Source of the DNA: Chloroflexota bacterium
GTDB lineage: Bacteria > Chloroflexota > Dehalococcoidia > Lucifugimonadales > JADFKI01
Assembly: GCA_009840355.1 (NCBI GenBank)
Contig: VXNZ01000023.1
Coordinates: 1-64,000 of the forward strand
DNA length: 64,000 nucleotides
Reading direction: 5' to 3'
Shown: piece after piece, positions 1 to 10,705 of the stretch
Layout: each line of letters opens with the position of its first letter
Numbering within the stretch: the first letter of the stretch is position 1
The notes under the pieces: generated by a model
The model's database searches: none
The model's input: the letters and a program-made list of their open reading frames with translations, nothing else
Told to the model about the DNA's origin: nothing
Translations under genes and position numbers: made by a program

Positions 1-121
1 GTTATCAGTTTTCAGTTCCCCACATTGCTTACCGGGGGCTGACAGGGCTTGAGTGCGTGAAATCATATGTTCTGATTATAGGGGTGAGTGTTTGGGTTGT
101 CAAGGGGAGGATGTGGATTCA

Positions 122-273
122 AAGACGATTTCACAAATGCTCTTCGACTACTAGGTTCGCCTTTCCCACGAAAGCGGAAATCCAGAAATCTAGGAATTAC
201 AGGCGTCCTGATGCTTTTCACCCCCACCCTAACCCTCCCCCGTCAAGGGGGAGGGGATTTGTGAAATCGTCTT
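122..273. mobile_element. Family A MITE-like element with target duplication
   Basis: A 152-bp non-coding element. It begins AAGACGATTTCACAAAT and ends with the exact reverse complement of those 17 bases. The 9 bases GTGGATTCA occur immediately before it (113-121) and immediately after it (274-282), a perfect direct repeat as left by a transposase. The interior holds one family C palindromic unit (about 217-258). There is no ORF of its own, so it would be mobilised in trans; no matching transposase is in this window. Confidence 0.8.
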
Positions 274-287
274 GTGGATTCAGGGTA

Positions 288-576
288 TTTCGGTTGTCAC
301 CTTGAACGAAGTGAAGGGTCTAAAATCGCTGTGTGGAAATAAGCCTGTCCGTAGTAAACGCGTTAAGATTTCTCGCTTCGCTCGAAATGACAAGAGTAAA
401 TTGCAAATGACAGGAATAAATGGTATTGCTAATAGGCGTTGGTGTCACATTCAACATTGCTTTTCATGTAGGCTTCACCCCCATCCTAACCTTCCCCCAT
501 CGAGGGGGAAGGGACAAAATGCCTCACTTCAACACGTGTAAGCAATACCGAATAAATTGCATTTGTGAAATCGTCT
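288..576. repeat. Composite family A-related repeat block
   Basis: This non-coding stretch starts with a segment (TTTCGGTTGTCACCTTGAACG) seen again near 31775 and 56608. It carries the common TTTCTCGCTTCGCTCGAAATG segment and a family C unit (about 476-517). It ends with the family A right terminus ATTTGTGAAATCGTCT. The left end does not match the family A terminus, so this is a composite or a variant subfamily. The block ends about 45 bases before the aminotransferase ribosome site and may separate that gene from upstream DNA. Confidence 0.6.
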
Positions 577-635
577 CAAAGATAATACACTTGTTTGAGT
601 AGCCATATTTGGCGGATATTAAGGAGGACATACCA

Positions 636-1841
636 ATGGCTGACGCCAAACCGTTTAGCTTCAAAAATCTCTTCGCGAAGAACGCGCCCGAAGGCAGGGA
701 CGCTCCCGTCGTTAAGCGCGGCAAGTATGACTTCGCGGTGGCGTATCCGGACCCGAAGTCGATGCCGCTCGACGGGCTGGTGGATGCGCTCAGGCAAGGG
801 CTTTCCGAAGAGGGAGACGACCTCGCCATCTACGCGAACCAGAGCGGCTATGCGCCGCTTCGCCAGTTCGTTGCGGATAAGCTGGCGCGCGACAGGGGCA
901 TTAACATCGGGATTGACGACCTCATCATCGGGGACGGCTCCGGACAGCCCATCCACATGATATGCGAAGCGCTGTTGGATCCGGGCGATGTCGTGCTGGT
1001 GGAGAACTTCGTGTACTCCGGCACGCTGGGGCAGCTACGGCGCTTCCACACGGACATCCGCGGCGTCGAGTGCGACGACGAAGGCATGCTGCCGGACGCC
1101 CTGGAAAGCGCGATTGTCAAGGCGACAAGCGAGGGCAAGCGACCTAAGTTCATCTACACGATTCCCACATTCCAGAATCCGCAGGGCTGGACGATGACGC
1201 TTGAGCGGCGCAAAGAGATGGTGCGCTTGTCGCAGAAGCACGGCGTGCCTATCCTCGAAGACGACTGCTATGTTGACCTGCGCTACGAAGGCGAGGATGT
1301 TACATCCATCCACTCGCTAGACGACACGGGCAGCGTGATGTACGCGGCGTCGTTCTCCAAGATTATCGCGCCGGGCATGCGGCTGGGCTATCTGACTGCG
1401 CCGCGCGAGGTGCTGGATGTGGCGCGCGTGGTGAAGAGCGGTGGCGCGGCGAACCAGTTCGCGTCTTGGGCCGTGCACCGCTATTCGGCGGAAAATCTGG
1501 ACGAGCACATCGTGGAGATTAACGACATACAGCGCGCGAAGCGGGACGCAATGCTGGCGGCGCTGGGCGAAAACTTCGGCGGCGCGGCGACTTGGAGCAA
1601 GCCCGAAGGCGGGTTGTTCATCTGGCTGCGTATGCCCGAAGAGGCGGACATCACCGCCATACGCGACAAGGTGCTGGATACGGCGGATGTGGGCTATCAG
1701 GCTGGACCCTTGTTTGCGCCGGATGGCGTATCGGGGCGCAACTACGCGCGCCTGTGCTTCGGCTACAATACGCCGGATGAAATCCATGAAGGCATAGCGC
1801 GGCTCGCCGAGGCGTTTGAACGCGAGGGCGTGATGGGGTAG
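636..1841 (+). CDS. PLP-dependent aminotransferase, class I / MocR-like fold
   Basis: The 401-aa product is a fold-type I aminotransferase of the group that includes 2-aminoadipate and valine-pyruvate transaminases. The pyridoxal phosphate lysine is Lys242 in the motif SFSKIIAPGMRLGY. Upstream are the family motif TIPTFQNPQG and the cofactor-anchoring ILEDDCY. No DNA-binding domain precedes the enzyme, so it is the stand-alone form and not a MocR regulator. The start is set by a strong AAGGAGG at 621-627, nine bases before the ATG; a TTG at 609 lies upstream of that site and is unlikely. The amino-group substrate cannot be told from sequence alone. The gene sits alone between repeat blocks. 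Confidence 0.9.
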   Translation: MADAKPFSFKNLFAKNAPEGRDAPVVKRGKYDFAVAYPDPKSMPLDGLVDALRQGLSEEGDDLAIYANQSGYAPLRQFVADKLARDRGINIGIDDLIIGDGSGQPIHMICEALLDPGDVVLVENFVYSGTLGQLRRFHTDIRGVECDDEGMLPDALESAIVKATSEGKRPKFIYTIPTFQNPQGWTMTLERRKEMVRLSQKHGVPILEDDCYVDLRYEGEDVTSIHSLDDTGSVMYAASFSKIIAPGMRLGYLTAPREVLDVARVVKSGGAANQFASWAVHRYSAENLDEHIVEINDIQRAKRDAMLAALGENFGGAATWSKPEGGLFIWLRMPEEADITAIRDKVLDTADVGYQAGPLFAPDGVSGRNYARLCFGYNTPDEIHEGIARLAEAFEREGVMG

Positions 1842-1861
1842 GTAGGTTGTCAGTTTTCAGT

Positions 1862-1875
1862 TTGTCAATTGACAA
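1862..1875. repeat. Perfect 14-bp palindrome TTGTCAATTGACAA
   Basis: A perfect palindrome 20 bases after the aminotransferase stop. There is no following T-run, so it is not a standard terminator. It could be a weak 3' hairpin or a binding site; nothing further can be said. Confidence 0.4.
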
Positions 1876-1885
1876 CTCTATATTA

Positions 1886-2061
1886 GGTTGTGTTGACTTT
1901 GCGCCTAGCGCTCTGTTTTCGCTCGTCATTTCGAGCGGAGCGAGAAACCTAAACTCGGAAACGGGCTTGCAAGCAACGACTTTAGATTGAGAGTGTTCGG
2001 AGCAACGGATTAAGGGCGTTATTCAAGGCAGGTGCGCTTGTTTTCAAATGTCCGCAGAACC
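1886..2061. mobile_element. Degenerate family B MITE-like element
   Basis: Left end GGTTGTGTTGACTTTG follows a TA at 1884-1885. Right end CAAATGTCCGCAGAACC is its imperfect inverted repeat, followed by CA where TA would be expected. The interior holds the family-wide CATTTCGAGCGGAGCGAGAAA segment. About 176 bp, non-coding, and clearly decayed compared with the copies at 10508 and 60275. Confidence 0.5.
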
Positions 2062-2142
2062 CAGATTCGATACCATCCGTATGAATTGAGTAATCTATAC
2101 CACCGACTGACAAACTGACAACTGACGGACTGAAAGACTCCT

Positions 2143-3054
2143 ATGCGTATTTGTTCTTTCTTGCCAAGCGGGACGGAGATTGTGTTTGCGCTGGGGCTGG
2201 GCGACTCGCTTGGCGCGGTTAGCCACGAGTGCGACTATCCCGCGGCGGCGCTCGACAAGCCGAAGATTGTGCGCAGCAAGTTCGACGCGAATGCGCTGAG
2301 CAGCCAAGAGATCGACCGCATCGTAACGGAGATGTACAGGCGCGGCGAACGCATCTATGAAGTGGACGAAGATGTGCTGCGCGATGCTGCGCCGGACCTC
2401 GTCATCACGCAGGAGCTTTGCGATGTGTGCGCCGTGTCATATGAGGATGTGCGGCACGCGGCGTCTCGCCTGCCCTACCCGCCGAATGTGATTTCGCTCG
2501 ACCCGGCGTCGCTGCCCGACATGCTTGACGACATACGGATGGTTGGCGACCTTTGCGGCGTGCCGGATGCGGCGGCTGCGTTTGTCGCAGAACTTCGCGG
2601 GCGTATGGATGCCGTGCAATCACGCGCGTCAGCGGCTGAAGATACGCCGCGCGTGGCGTGCATCGAATGGCTGGATCCGCCAATTGTGGCGGGGCATTGG
2701 ATACCGCAGATGGTCGAGCTTGCCGGTGGCGTTGACGCGCTCGCCAAACCGGGCGCGCCGTCTCGCCGCATTACAATGGAGGAACTTGCCGAATCGCAGC
2801 CCGATGTGCTGGCGCTCATGCCCTGCGGTATGGACGCGGCGCGCGCACGCGAAGAATTTGAGCGCTTGGGCAATCTCGACGAATGGCGCAAACTGCCGGC
2901 GGTCGCCAACGGGCGCGCCTACTTCGTAGATTCCGGGTCGTACTTCAGCCGCAGCGGTCCGCGCCTAGTGGACGGGCTGGAGCAGATAGCGGAGATGCTG
3001 CGTCCGGGCGAGTTCCCTAGCGCGGCGGCTGAGATTGTGCGGGCTGACTACTAA
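2143..3054 (+). CDS. BtuF-like cobalamin/siderophore-type binding protein (PF01497 fold)
   Basis: The 303-aa product matches the periplasmic-binding-protein fold of BtuF and FhuD (opening RICSFLPSGTEIVFALGLGD; central APDLVITQELCDVCAVS). It has no signal peptide or lipobox, so it would be cytoplasmic. This fits the group often labelled 'cobalamin-binding protein', whose role is not well defined. No ABC permease or ATPase gene is adjacent, so transport is not supported by context. A CTGAC-rich tract (about 2103-2136) precedes the ATG and there is no clear ribosome site. It converges with gyrB, with 37 bases between the stops. Confidence 0.75.
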   Translation: MRICSFLPSGTEIVFALGLGDSLGAVSHECDYPAAALDKPKIVRSKFDANALSSQEIDRIVTEMYRRGERIYEVDEDVLRDAAPDLVITQELCDVCAVSYEDVRHAASRLPYPPNVISLDPASLPDMLDDIRMVGDLCGVPDAAAAFVAELRGRMDAVQSRASAAEDTPRVACIEWLDPPIVAGHWIPQMVELAGGVDALAKPGAPSRRITMEELAESQPDVLALMPCGMDAARAREEFERLGNLDEWRKLPAVANGRAYFVDSGSYFSRSGPRLVDGLEQIAEMLRPGEFPSAAAEIVRADY

Positions 3055-3091
3055 TTTACATCTATGTACACGATGATGGGCAGGATGGGGA

Positions 3092-5158
<2,067 letters not shown>

Positions 5159-5372
5159 AAGCTTGGGCGCAGGCGTGCATGCCGGGGACTTGGCGCCAAA
5201 ACACAAGCAGGTGGAAGGCGAACACGCGATAAAGATGGGATAAACGCCCAGTTCAAGTGGACAACAAAATGCGGAAATCATCAAGGTTTTCTATGACCAC
5301 ATTTTATCATTTTCCAAGACATAGTTCAAGCGCGAGAAACACATGTGTTCGCGCAGGATTGACATGGATATA

Positions 5373-5418
5373 GAGGATATTCAGGATGGAACGGGCGCGC
5401 CAAATTCTGAATATCCTC
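5373..5418. repeat. 12-bp perfect inverted repeat downstream of the agmatinase gene
   Basis: GAGGATATTCAG (5373-5384) and CTGAATATCCTC (5407-5418) pair perfectly around a 22-base loop that holds GGCGCGCC. The repeat begins 11 bases past the end of the agmatinase-family gene. There is no T-run on either strand, so it may be an RNA 3'-end stabiliser or a protein site; a classical terminator is unlikely. Confidence 0.45.
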
Positions 5419-5428
5419 GTCATCCTTG

Positions 5429-6418
5429 TCAGTTAGAACGGCGGCGGTTGGCTAACGCGCTGATGATTTCCAGACCGATGCGGCTGGCGACTTCTGCGGT
5501 GATTGCAGCCGGTCCTTCGTAGTGCGGCGCGACTTCCACGATGTCCGCGCCGACAAGTTCCACAGACGACACTATGGTTCGCACCGCCTTGAGCAGCTGC
5601 GCCGATGTCATGCCGCCGGGTTCGGGCGTGCCGGTCGCAGGCGCGAACGCCGGGTCGAGCACATCAATATCCACGGACAGGTATATCACCTCAGGTCCGT
5701 CGAGCGCCTCGCTGATGGCGTCTTCCAGCACTGCCTCGAATCCCCTATCTACGATTTCCGCCATCAGGTGCCAGCGCATGCCCTGCTGCTTCATCCACTC
5801 GAACAGCGGTCGGTCGGGCCAGTATCCGCGCAGTCCAATCTGTATGAAATTGCGACCGGGAATTGCGCCGCTTTCCAGCAGGCGGCGCATCGGGCTGCCG
5901 TGCGCGATAAGCACGCCGCCATAGCCGGATTCGCCGGTATCCGCGTGCGCATCGAAGTGGATCATTCCCACGCGACCGTATCCGTGATGCTGCGCGACCG
6001 CCGTCGCAGCGGGCAGCGTGATGGAATGGTCGCCGCCCAGCACGAGCGGTATCGCGCCCGTTTGCAATGCCTGCATCGTCTTCATTCGCACCGCTTCGTG
6101 GCTGAGTTCGAGCGAGCTTGGCGGGCAGTTCGCATCGCCGAAATCCACGACTTTCACTTCCTGCGTCGGGTAAAGCTCGTACTCCATGTGGTAGAAGGTG
6201 TCGTTGGGCGCGCCGGAGTATCCCGCCTGCCTGATGGCGCGCGGACCAAAGCGCGCACCGGGACGGTTGACCACGCCCATATCCACCGGCGCGCCAATAA
6301 CGGCGACATCTGCTTGCATTTCGGCAAGCTCTTCCTGTGACAACGCAAGCGGCGAGTGGATGTAAGTAGGTATGCCAAGAAACGCCGGCTGGCGGTCGGG
6401 TCCACGAAGGTCAGGCAT
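5429..6418 (-). CDS. Agmatinase / arginase-family ureohydrolase
   Basis: The 329-aa binuclear manganese ureohydrolase hydrolyses a guanidino compound to urea and an amine; agmatine to putrescine is the commonest annotation. Metal ligands are visible at His131 (GGDHS), Asp156, His158 and Asp160 (FDAHADT), and Asp250 and Asp252 (SVDIDVLDP), followed by the family signature FAPATGTPEPGG. Length is normal for the family. Exact substrate (agmatine, guanidinobutyrate, other) cannot be fixed. No polyamine genes are adjacent. The ATG at 6418 has AGGTTTTCC only, a weak ribosome site. Confidence 0.88.
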   Translation of the reverse strand: MPDLRGPDRQPAFLGIPTYIHSPLALSQEELAEMQADVAVIGAPVDMGVVNRPGARFGPRAIRQAGYSGAPNDTFYHMEYELYPTQEVKVVDFGDANCPPSSLELSHEAVRMKTMQALQTGAIPLVLGGDHSITLPAATAVAQHHGYGRVGMIHFDAHADTGESGYGGVLIAHGSPMRRLLESGAIPGRNFIQIGLRGYWPDRPLFEWMKQQGMRWHLMAEIVDRGFEAVLEDAISEALDGPEVIYLSVDIDVLDPAFAPATGTPEPGGMTSAQLLKAVRTIVSSVELVGADIVEVAPHYEGPAAITAEVASRIGLEIISALANRRRSN

Positions 6419-6599
6419 AGGAAAACCTCGCTTTGCTGATAGGTATTCTGCGGAGTGTCGCCCGAGTGTCGAATGTAGTTCTTACACCCATTCTACCTGA
6501 TTGACATCATTGACATTGGGCATCCCACCATCTCCCAGCCTTCCCACATCAAGGGGCAGACAAGGGTAGGTAAATGGTGAATTCAATGCAAAAACTTAC

Positions 6600-6722
6600 T
6601 CTTTCTGCCATTCTGAACGCAGCGGAGTGAGGAATCTAAAATAACTGCCATAAGACAACCCCTTTCGTAGTCAAGGATGTTAGATTCCTCACTCCGTTCG
6701 GAATGACAAGGAAAAACTGCCA
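6600..6722. repeat. Large inverted repeat of the 'TTCCGAACGCAGTGAGGAATCT' type
   Basis: The 490-bp gap between the agmatinase and flavin reductase genes holds two opposed copies of one segment. One reads CATTCTGAACGCAGCGGAG...GAGGAATCT (about 6611-6641); the other reads AGATTCCTCACTCCGTTCGG (about 6682-6701). Together they form a long imperfect hairpin. These are the internal segments of families A and B without clear outer ends. A degenerate family C unit lies at about 6525-6565. No gene is seen in the gap. Confidence 0.55.
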
Positions 6723-6909
6723 AAGCTCCGTTAATCAAGTACCTACCCCTGTCAGCACATCAAGGGGGAAGGGACGCATCCTACCCATCCCGCACATCCT
6801 GTTGAATGACAGTGGGAACGGCGCAATCGCCAGGTCTTTCATTATTGCGGATGTCATTTTATAATCGCTCTAGCTTATGAATAATAGTGAAAGGAGTGAG
6901 GTGAGGTTT

Positions 6910-7407
6910 ATGGGTGAACAAGAAGCGTCTCTGGAAGCATTTCTGCAAGCTTGGGGGAACTACCCTACCGGCGTATCCGTGGTTACTTCGATCGAGCCGG
7001 ACGGCAGCGTGCACGGTATGGCGGCGAACGGCATAAACTCCGTATCGCTGGACCCGCTGCTCGTGCTGGTGTCCGTTGGGCACAACCGCAATTCGTATCC
7101 GCTTATTAAGGATGCGGGCAGATTCGCAATCAATATACTGAGCGGCGAGCAGCGCGCAATTGCGAGCCACTACGCGTCTCCCGCAGAGCGGCGCAGCGCG
7201 GACTTTGATGTGTCGTTCACCTTCACCGAGAGCGGCGCAGCGTTCATAGACGGTAGCATCGCGTCTATGGATTGCCGCACCGTGCACGAACATGTCGAAG
7301 GCGACCATACTATCTTTATCGGTGCAGTGGAACGCATCGACCTTAACGACGGCGAGGCGCTCGCCTACTGCCAAGGCAAGTTCGGCCGCGTCGTGCTGGA
7401 CGGATAG
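6910..7407 (+). CDS. Flavin reductase-like domain protein
   Basis: The 165-aa product has the flavin reductase-like FMN-binding split barrel (PF01613): GNYPTGVSVVTS near the N-terminus, then NGINSVSLDPLLVLVSV, and FAINILSGEQRAIASHYAS. Such proteins reduce FMN or FAD with NAD(P)H for a partner monooxygenase. The ATG at 6910 is preferred because AAGGAGTGAGGTGAGG (6891-6906) precedes it; an upstream ATG at 6877 lies before that site. Two bases separate it from the RidA-family gene, so the two are very likely co-transcribed. No partner oxygenase is nearby, so the biological reaction is unknown. Confidence 0.85.
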   Translation: MGEQEASLEAFLQAWGNYPTGVSVVTSIEPDGSVHGMAANGINSVSLDPLLVLVSVGHNRNSYPLIKDAGRFAINILSGEQRAIASHYASPAERRSADFDVSFTFTESGAAFIDGSIASMDCRTVHEHVEGDHTIFIGAVERIDLNDGEALAYCQGKFGRVVLDG

Positions 7408-7409
7408 CC

Positions 7410-7922
7410 ATGACATACACACTAGCCGACCTGGACGCGATGAGCATCGACGAGGCGAACGCGCTGCCGTTCGACGCGCGGGACGGATTGCTGGATATGA
7501 TTATCGCCGACGGACGCAAGCAGACGACAGCGCTTGATTCGTATCGCATCGGCTTGTACGGCGACTACTTTGAGGAAGACATGCTGCGGATGCTGAAGGT
7601 GCGCGCCGTCAAGGTGTTCGTACGCGGCACGACGCCATCGGGCTTCGACGGCGAGATTGTCGGCGATACGGACGAAGAGCAGTACCGCGCCGCATTCCGC
7701 CACACGCAGATGTCTCTCGAAGCGGCAGGCACGGACTTCAGCCGCGTGGTTACGCTCGTCATATTCCTGACCGACATGAGCAAGTGGCAGCTGCTGAACG
7801 AAGTGTATCGCGAGTTCATACCAAATCCGCCGTGCAGAGCGGTCATCGGCACGACGGGACTCGCGCAGCCGCCGTTGCGCATCGAGATAGTGAACTGCAT
7901 CGCCTACCGTGTGGCAGCATAG
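7410..7922 (+). CDS. RidA/YjgF/YER057c/UK114-family protein
   Basis: The 170-aa product has a C-terminal RidA domain (about residues 60-170) with the conserved pattern FLTDMSKWQLLNEVYREFI, then PPCRAVIGTTGLAQPPLRIEI. The Arg of PPCRAV is the residue that binds imine or enamine substrates in active members. An N-terminal stretch of about 45 residues precedes the domain. It starts two bases after the flavin reductase stop. The pairing of a flavin reductase with a RidA protein recalls the RutF-RutC pair of pyrimidine breakdown, but no rutA, B or D homologue is here, so that remains only an analogy. Confidence 0.85.
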   Translation: MTYTLADLDAMSIDEANALPFDARDGLLDMIIADGRKQTTALDSYRIGLYGDYFEEDMLRMLKVRAVKVFVRGTTPSGFDGEIVGDTDEEQYRAAFRHTQMSLEAAGTDFSRVVTLVIFLTDMSKWQLLNEVYREFIPNPPCRAVIGTTGLAQPPLRIEIVNCIAYRVAA

Positions 7923-7937
7923 AAACTTACATCGATG

Positions 7938-8159
7938 AGACGATTTCACAATCCTTAATGTTGTCATTCCGAACGCAGTGAGGAATCTGAAGCATGTCCC
8001 TGCCTTCGCAGGGACCGTCGCATGCAAACCTGTTTCCGACTTTAGATTTCTCGCTTCGCTCGAAATGACAGGTATAAGTCGCAAATGACGGGAATAAGTC
8101 GCGAATGATAGGTGTAAGTCGCAAATGACGGGAATAAATTGCATTTGTGAAATCGTCTT
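7938..8159. mobile_element. Family A MITE-like element, near-perfect target duplication
   Basis: About 222 bp running from AGACGATTTCACAA to TTGTGAAATCGTCTT. The 9 bases before it (ACATCGATG, 7929-7937) match the 9 after it (ACATCGTTG, 8160-8168) at 8 positions. The interior carries the TTCCGAACGCAGTGAGGAATC segment, TTTCTCGCTTCGCTCGAAATG, and a short tandem array of AAATGACGGGAATAAGTCG-type units. It fills the gap between the RidA gene and the TIM-barrel gene. Confidence 0.75.
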
Positions 8160-8196
8160 ACATCGTTGGACAGCATAGGCAGGATAGGGGCAGAAG

Positions 8197-9012
8197 ATGA
8201 AACTCGGAGCGATAACAAACTCTTGGCGTGAGCGGCTGGAGAACGAGAGCGTAGAATCGCTGGTGGGACAGGCGGCAGAGCGCGGTGCGGCTCACATCGA
8301 GCTGCGGCAAACTTGCCTTGCCGCATGCGAGAGCGGCGAGGGCGATGCTTGGCGCCCGAACATCGGCAATTTGAAGGCGCTGGTCGCGCGGTATCCCGAC
8401 ATGTCCTTCAACCTCGCGGTGGCGTATCCGTGCTTGTCGCAATCCGCGCAACCGCAGTCCGCATTGTGGGAATCGATGCTGGACGCCGCGATTGCCGTGT
8501 CGCCCGACGCGCCGCACTTGCGAATGGTTGATCCCTCGCGCTTCGATGCGCTATGGGAATCGCCGGACGACATACCGCAGACCGCGATGAGCATTGCGGC
8601 ACTGGTACAATCGGCGGCTGAACGCGGCGTAACGCTGTCGATGGAAAACTCCGGTCAGCCGATACGCAGCCTGGCGATGCTGGTGCAGGCGGTCAGGGAC
8701 GCGCTGCCCGCAGAACAAGGGATAATGCTCGGCCTTTGCCCCGATCCCACGAACCAACTCCGCATCGACGCGGACAGCGACCCGGTTGGCGAGATAGAGG
8801 CGCTGCCGGTTGACATGATAAAGATCGCGCACTTCAAGCAGACGCGCGGCGGCGATGCAATTCCCACCGTGGACAGCGGCGATGTGGACTGCCATCGCAT
8901 GCTGCAAGCGCTGCAAGACAAGGGATACACCGGCGCCGCCATAATGGAAATCCCACCGCACGACGATGTGTTCGACAACCTGACCGCGAGCTTTGGCTAT
9001 TTGCGGGGCTGA
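8197..9012 (+). CDS. Sugar phosphate isomerase/epimerase-like TIM-barrel protein
   Basis: The 271-aa product fits the xylose-isomerase-like TIM barrel (AP endonuclease family 2 fold). Candidate metal ligands are spaced as in the family: Glu in HIELRQ, Glu in LSMENSG, Asp in GLCPDPTN, His in IAHFKQTR and Glu in AIMEIPP. Members interconvert ketoses or process inositol-type sugars; the substrate here is unknown and no pathway partners are adjacent. Ends close to a downstream AGGATGGATGGGATTAGGATG spacer tract. Confidence 0.78.
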   Translation: MKLGAITNSWRERLENESVESLVGQAAERGAAHIELRQTCLAACESGEGDAWRPNIGNLKALVARYPDMSFNLAVAYPCLSQSAQPQSALWESMLDAAIAVSPDAPHLRMVDPSRFDALWESPDDIPQTAMSIAALVQSAAERGVTLSMENSGQPIRSLAMLVQAVRDALPAEQGIMLGLCPDPTNQLRIDADSDPVGEIEALPVDMIKIAHFKQTRGGDAIPTVDSGDVDCHRMLQALQDKGYTGAAIMEIPPHDDVFDNLTASFGYLRG

Positions 9013-9066
9013 CAGGACAGATAGGATGGATGGGATTAGGATGAGTGCCTTATCTTGTCCGTCCCG

Positions 9067-10386
9067 TTAGTCAACATCTTTAACATCGGCGGCCGGTGTT
9101 TGGTCTGGCAGCAGGTCTTCCATTAGGCGGATGCGGCGGGTTAGGGCGGATACGGCAACTAGCGTGATGAGCATGAGGCCGGCGACGATGTACATCAGCG
9201 CCATGCCGCGTCCCTCTCCCACGCCGATGAATGCGCCCACGCTTCCGGCGAGCGCGCCGCTTTCCGCCATCATAGGCTCGAACACATGCTGCGCCAGTGG
9301 CCCCGCCACAAGCACGCCAAGCGACTGCGCGCCGATGCCCAACGCCACACGCAGCGAGAATATACGACCGAGCACTTCCGGCGCTGCTTTTTCTTGCCAT
9401 ATAACTCTGTTCAGCCCGAACATGAACATGAATGTAACGCCGAGCAGGAACACGCCTGCCGCCATCAGCGGTATGCTCTCACGCACGCCTATCAGCATGC
9501 TCGCAAGTCCGGCAAGTGTCAGGCTGACAAGCATGCCGGTCATACGGCGCTTTGGCCCGCCCCACGCAGTCAGCAGGAAGCCCGAAACCATCGCGCCTGC
9601 GCCGAACGCGGAGAGTATCAGTCCCGCCGCGGTTTCGTCCGCCACGCTCAGCGCGATGGGTGTCGATAGCGCGTAGCCGATTCCGGGCATCAGGAACATG
9701 GTGATGGTGATGAAGACCATCAAATACACGAACGACGGTCGCTGTCCGATGTATCGCAGCCCGAACACGAAGCCGTCCAGCAGGTTCGCGCCACGGTCGG
9801 CACTGACCACCGGGCGCGGTATCACAGATACAGCGAGCGCTATGACGCTCACGCCGAATGTCACGAAGTCCACGATGAAGATGATGCCAAGCCCTGCGGA
9901 CGCCACCAGCACGCCGGCGAGCGCAGGCGCGAGGATTATCTCCAGCGATACGGTCATCTGCGTGAGTCCCGCCGCTCTGCCGAGGTTCTCGCGCTTAACG
10001 AGCAGCGGTACGCTCGCCTCGAAGGACGGGATGACAAATGCGTTTGCAAGCCCGTTCACGGCGAGCGCGACATACAGGTGCCATATCGCCAGCGTGTCGG
10101 TGAAGAACAGGATTGCTACGACAAGCGTACTCAGGCTTGCGACAACATTGCCCAGCAGCATCACGATACGGCGATCCCAGATGTCGATGAGCGTGCCGGT
10201 GAATATGGACGCCAGCCCCAAAGGAAGCACGGCGAAGAAGAGCATCGCAGTGTACGCGGTGGCGTCGCCAATCTCCAGCAAGACCCAGATGCCCAGCCCG
10301 AACCGCGTCATGCCAGAGCCAACAAGCGATATAAGCTGCCCAAATGTGATGGCGTAAAACGCCTTTTGTCCGGAGAATCTCGACAT
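9067..10386 (-). CDS. MFS exporter (MFS_3 / EntS-like), paralogue 1
   Basis: A 439-aa integral membrane protein with about 12 hydrophobic segments. It has the MFS loop motif GTLIDIWDRRIVM after helix 2 and a helix 4-5 region typical of the enterobactin-exporter-like MFS_3 group. It is closely similar along its whole length to the next gene (openings MSRFSGQKAFYAITFGQ and MSRFFGQRAFYAVTFGQ), so the two are tandem duplicates. The start at 10386 was chosen because it aligns with the paralogue; the ribosome site is weak. Substrate unknown. Confidence 0.85.
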   Translation of the reverse strand: MSRFSGQKAFYAITFGQLISLVGSGMTRFGLGIWVLLEIGDATAYTAMLFFAVLPLGLASIFTGTLIDIWDRRIVMLLGNVVASLSTLVVAILFFTDTLAIWHLYVALAVNGLANAFVIPSFEASVPLLVKRENLGRAAGLTQMTVSLEIILAPALAGVLVASAGLGIIFIVDFVTFGVSVIALAVSVIPRPVVSADRGANLLDGFVFGLRYIGQRPSFVYLMVFITITMFLMPGIGYALSTPIALSVADETAAGLILSAFGAGAMVSGFLLTAWGGPKRRMTGMLVSLTLAGLASMLIGVRESIPLMAAGVFLLGVTFMFMFGLNRVIWQEKAAPEVLGRIFSLRVALGIGAQSLGVLVAGPLAQHVFEPMMAESGALAGSVGAFIGVGEGRGMALMYIVAGLMLITLVAVSALTRRIRLMEDLLPDQTPAADVKDVD

Positions 10387-10435
10387 GAAGAGGCTAATGT
10401 AGAAGATAAATGTATAAGGTGTGTATCAGTTAGTA

Positions 10436-10476
10436 TAGCAAAAATTGCTATTGGACGCCTGAGATTCTTTGTCTCA
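10436..10476 (-). promoter_or_regulatory. Conserved two-hairpin leader of MFS paralogue 1
   Basis: Two inverted repeats 50-90 bases upstream of the start: TAGCAA-AAA-TTGCTA (10436-10450) and TGAGA-TTCTTTG-TCTCA (10460-10476). Both recur in front of MFS paralogue 2 with paired compensatory changes. On the coding strand the inner repeat runs into TATACT, a plausible -10 box, so an operator overlapping the promoter is possible. Confidence 0.55.
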
Positions 10477-10507
10477 TATTATGTGTTGTGGCTAGGTGTT
10501 GTGGCTA

Positions 10508-10705
10508 GGTGCTGTGGACAATTGGAGCATTCCCGTGAAGCATGTCCTCGTGAAAACGGGAATCCGGAATCCCTGAATCTTAAAATATAGCAGTTTTTGT
10601 CATATTGGCGCCGCCTGAAGGCGCTGGATTCCCCTGTTTGCACAGGGGAACAGGCTCTGCTTCCCCAGGAATGCCTGGACGCAGTTGTGAATTGTCCACA
10701 GAACC
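10508..10705. mobile_element. Family B MITE-like element between the two MFS genes
   Basis: A 198-bp non-coding element with ends GGTGCTGTGGACAATT and AATTGTCCACAGAACC (15 of 16 bases paired), flanked by TA at 10506-10507 and 10706-10707. TA duplication is typical of IS630/Tc1-mariner-type movement. The stop codon of MFS paralogue 2 (10705-10707, minus strand) is made of the flanking TA plus the first G of the element. The interior has the hairpin GGCGCCGCCTGAAGGCGC and CCCCTGTTTGCACAGGGG. Confidence 0.7.

Noticed and set aside
7422-8144. Minus-strand 240-codon frame across the RidA gene and the family A element
   Set aside because: It is the shadow of the RidA gene plus repeat DNA; the product is low-complexity and no ribosome site precedes it.
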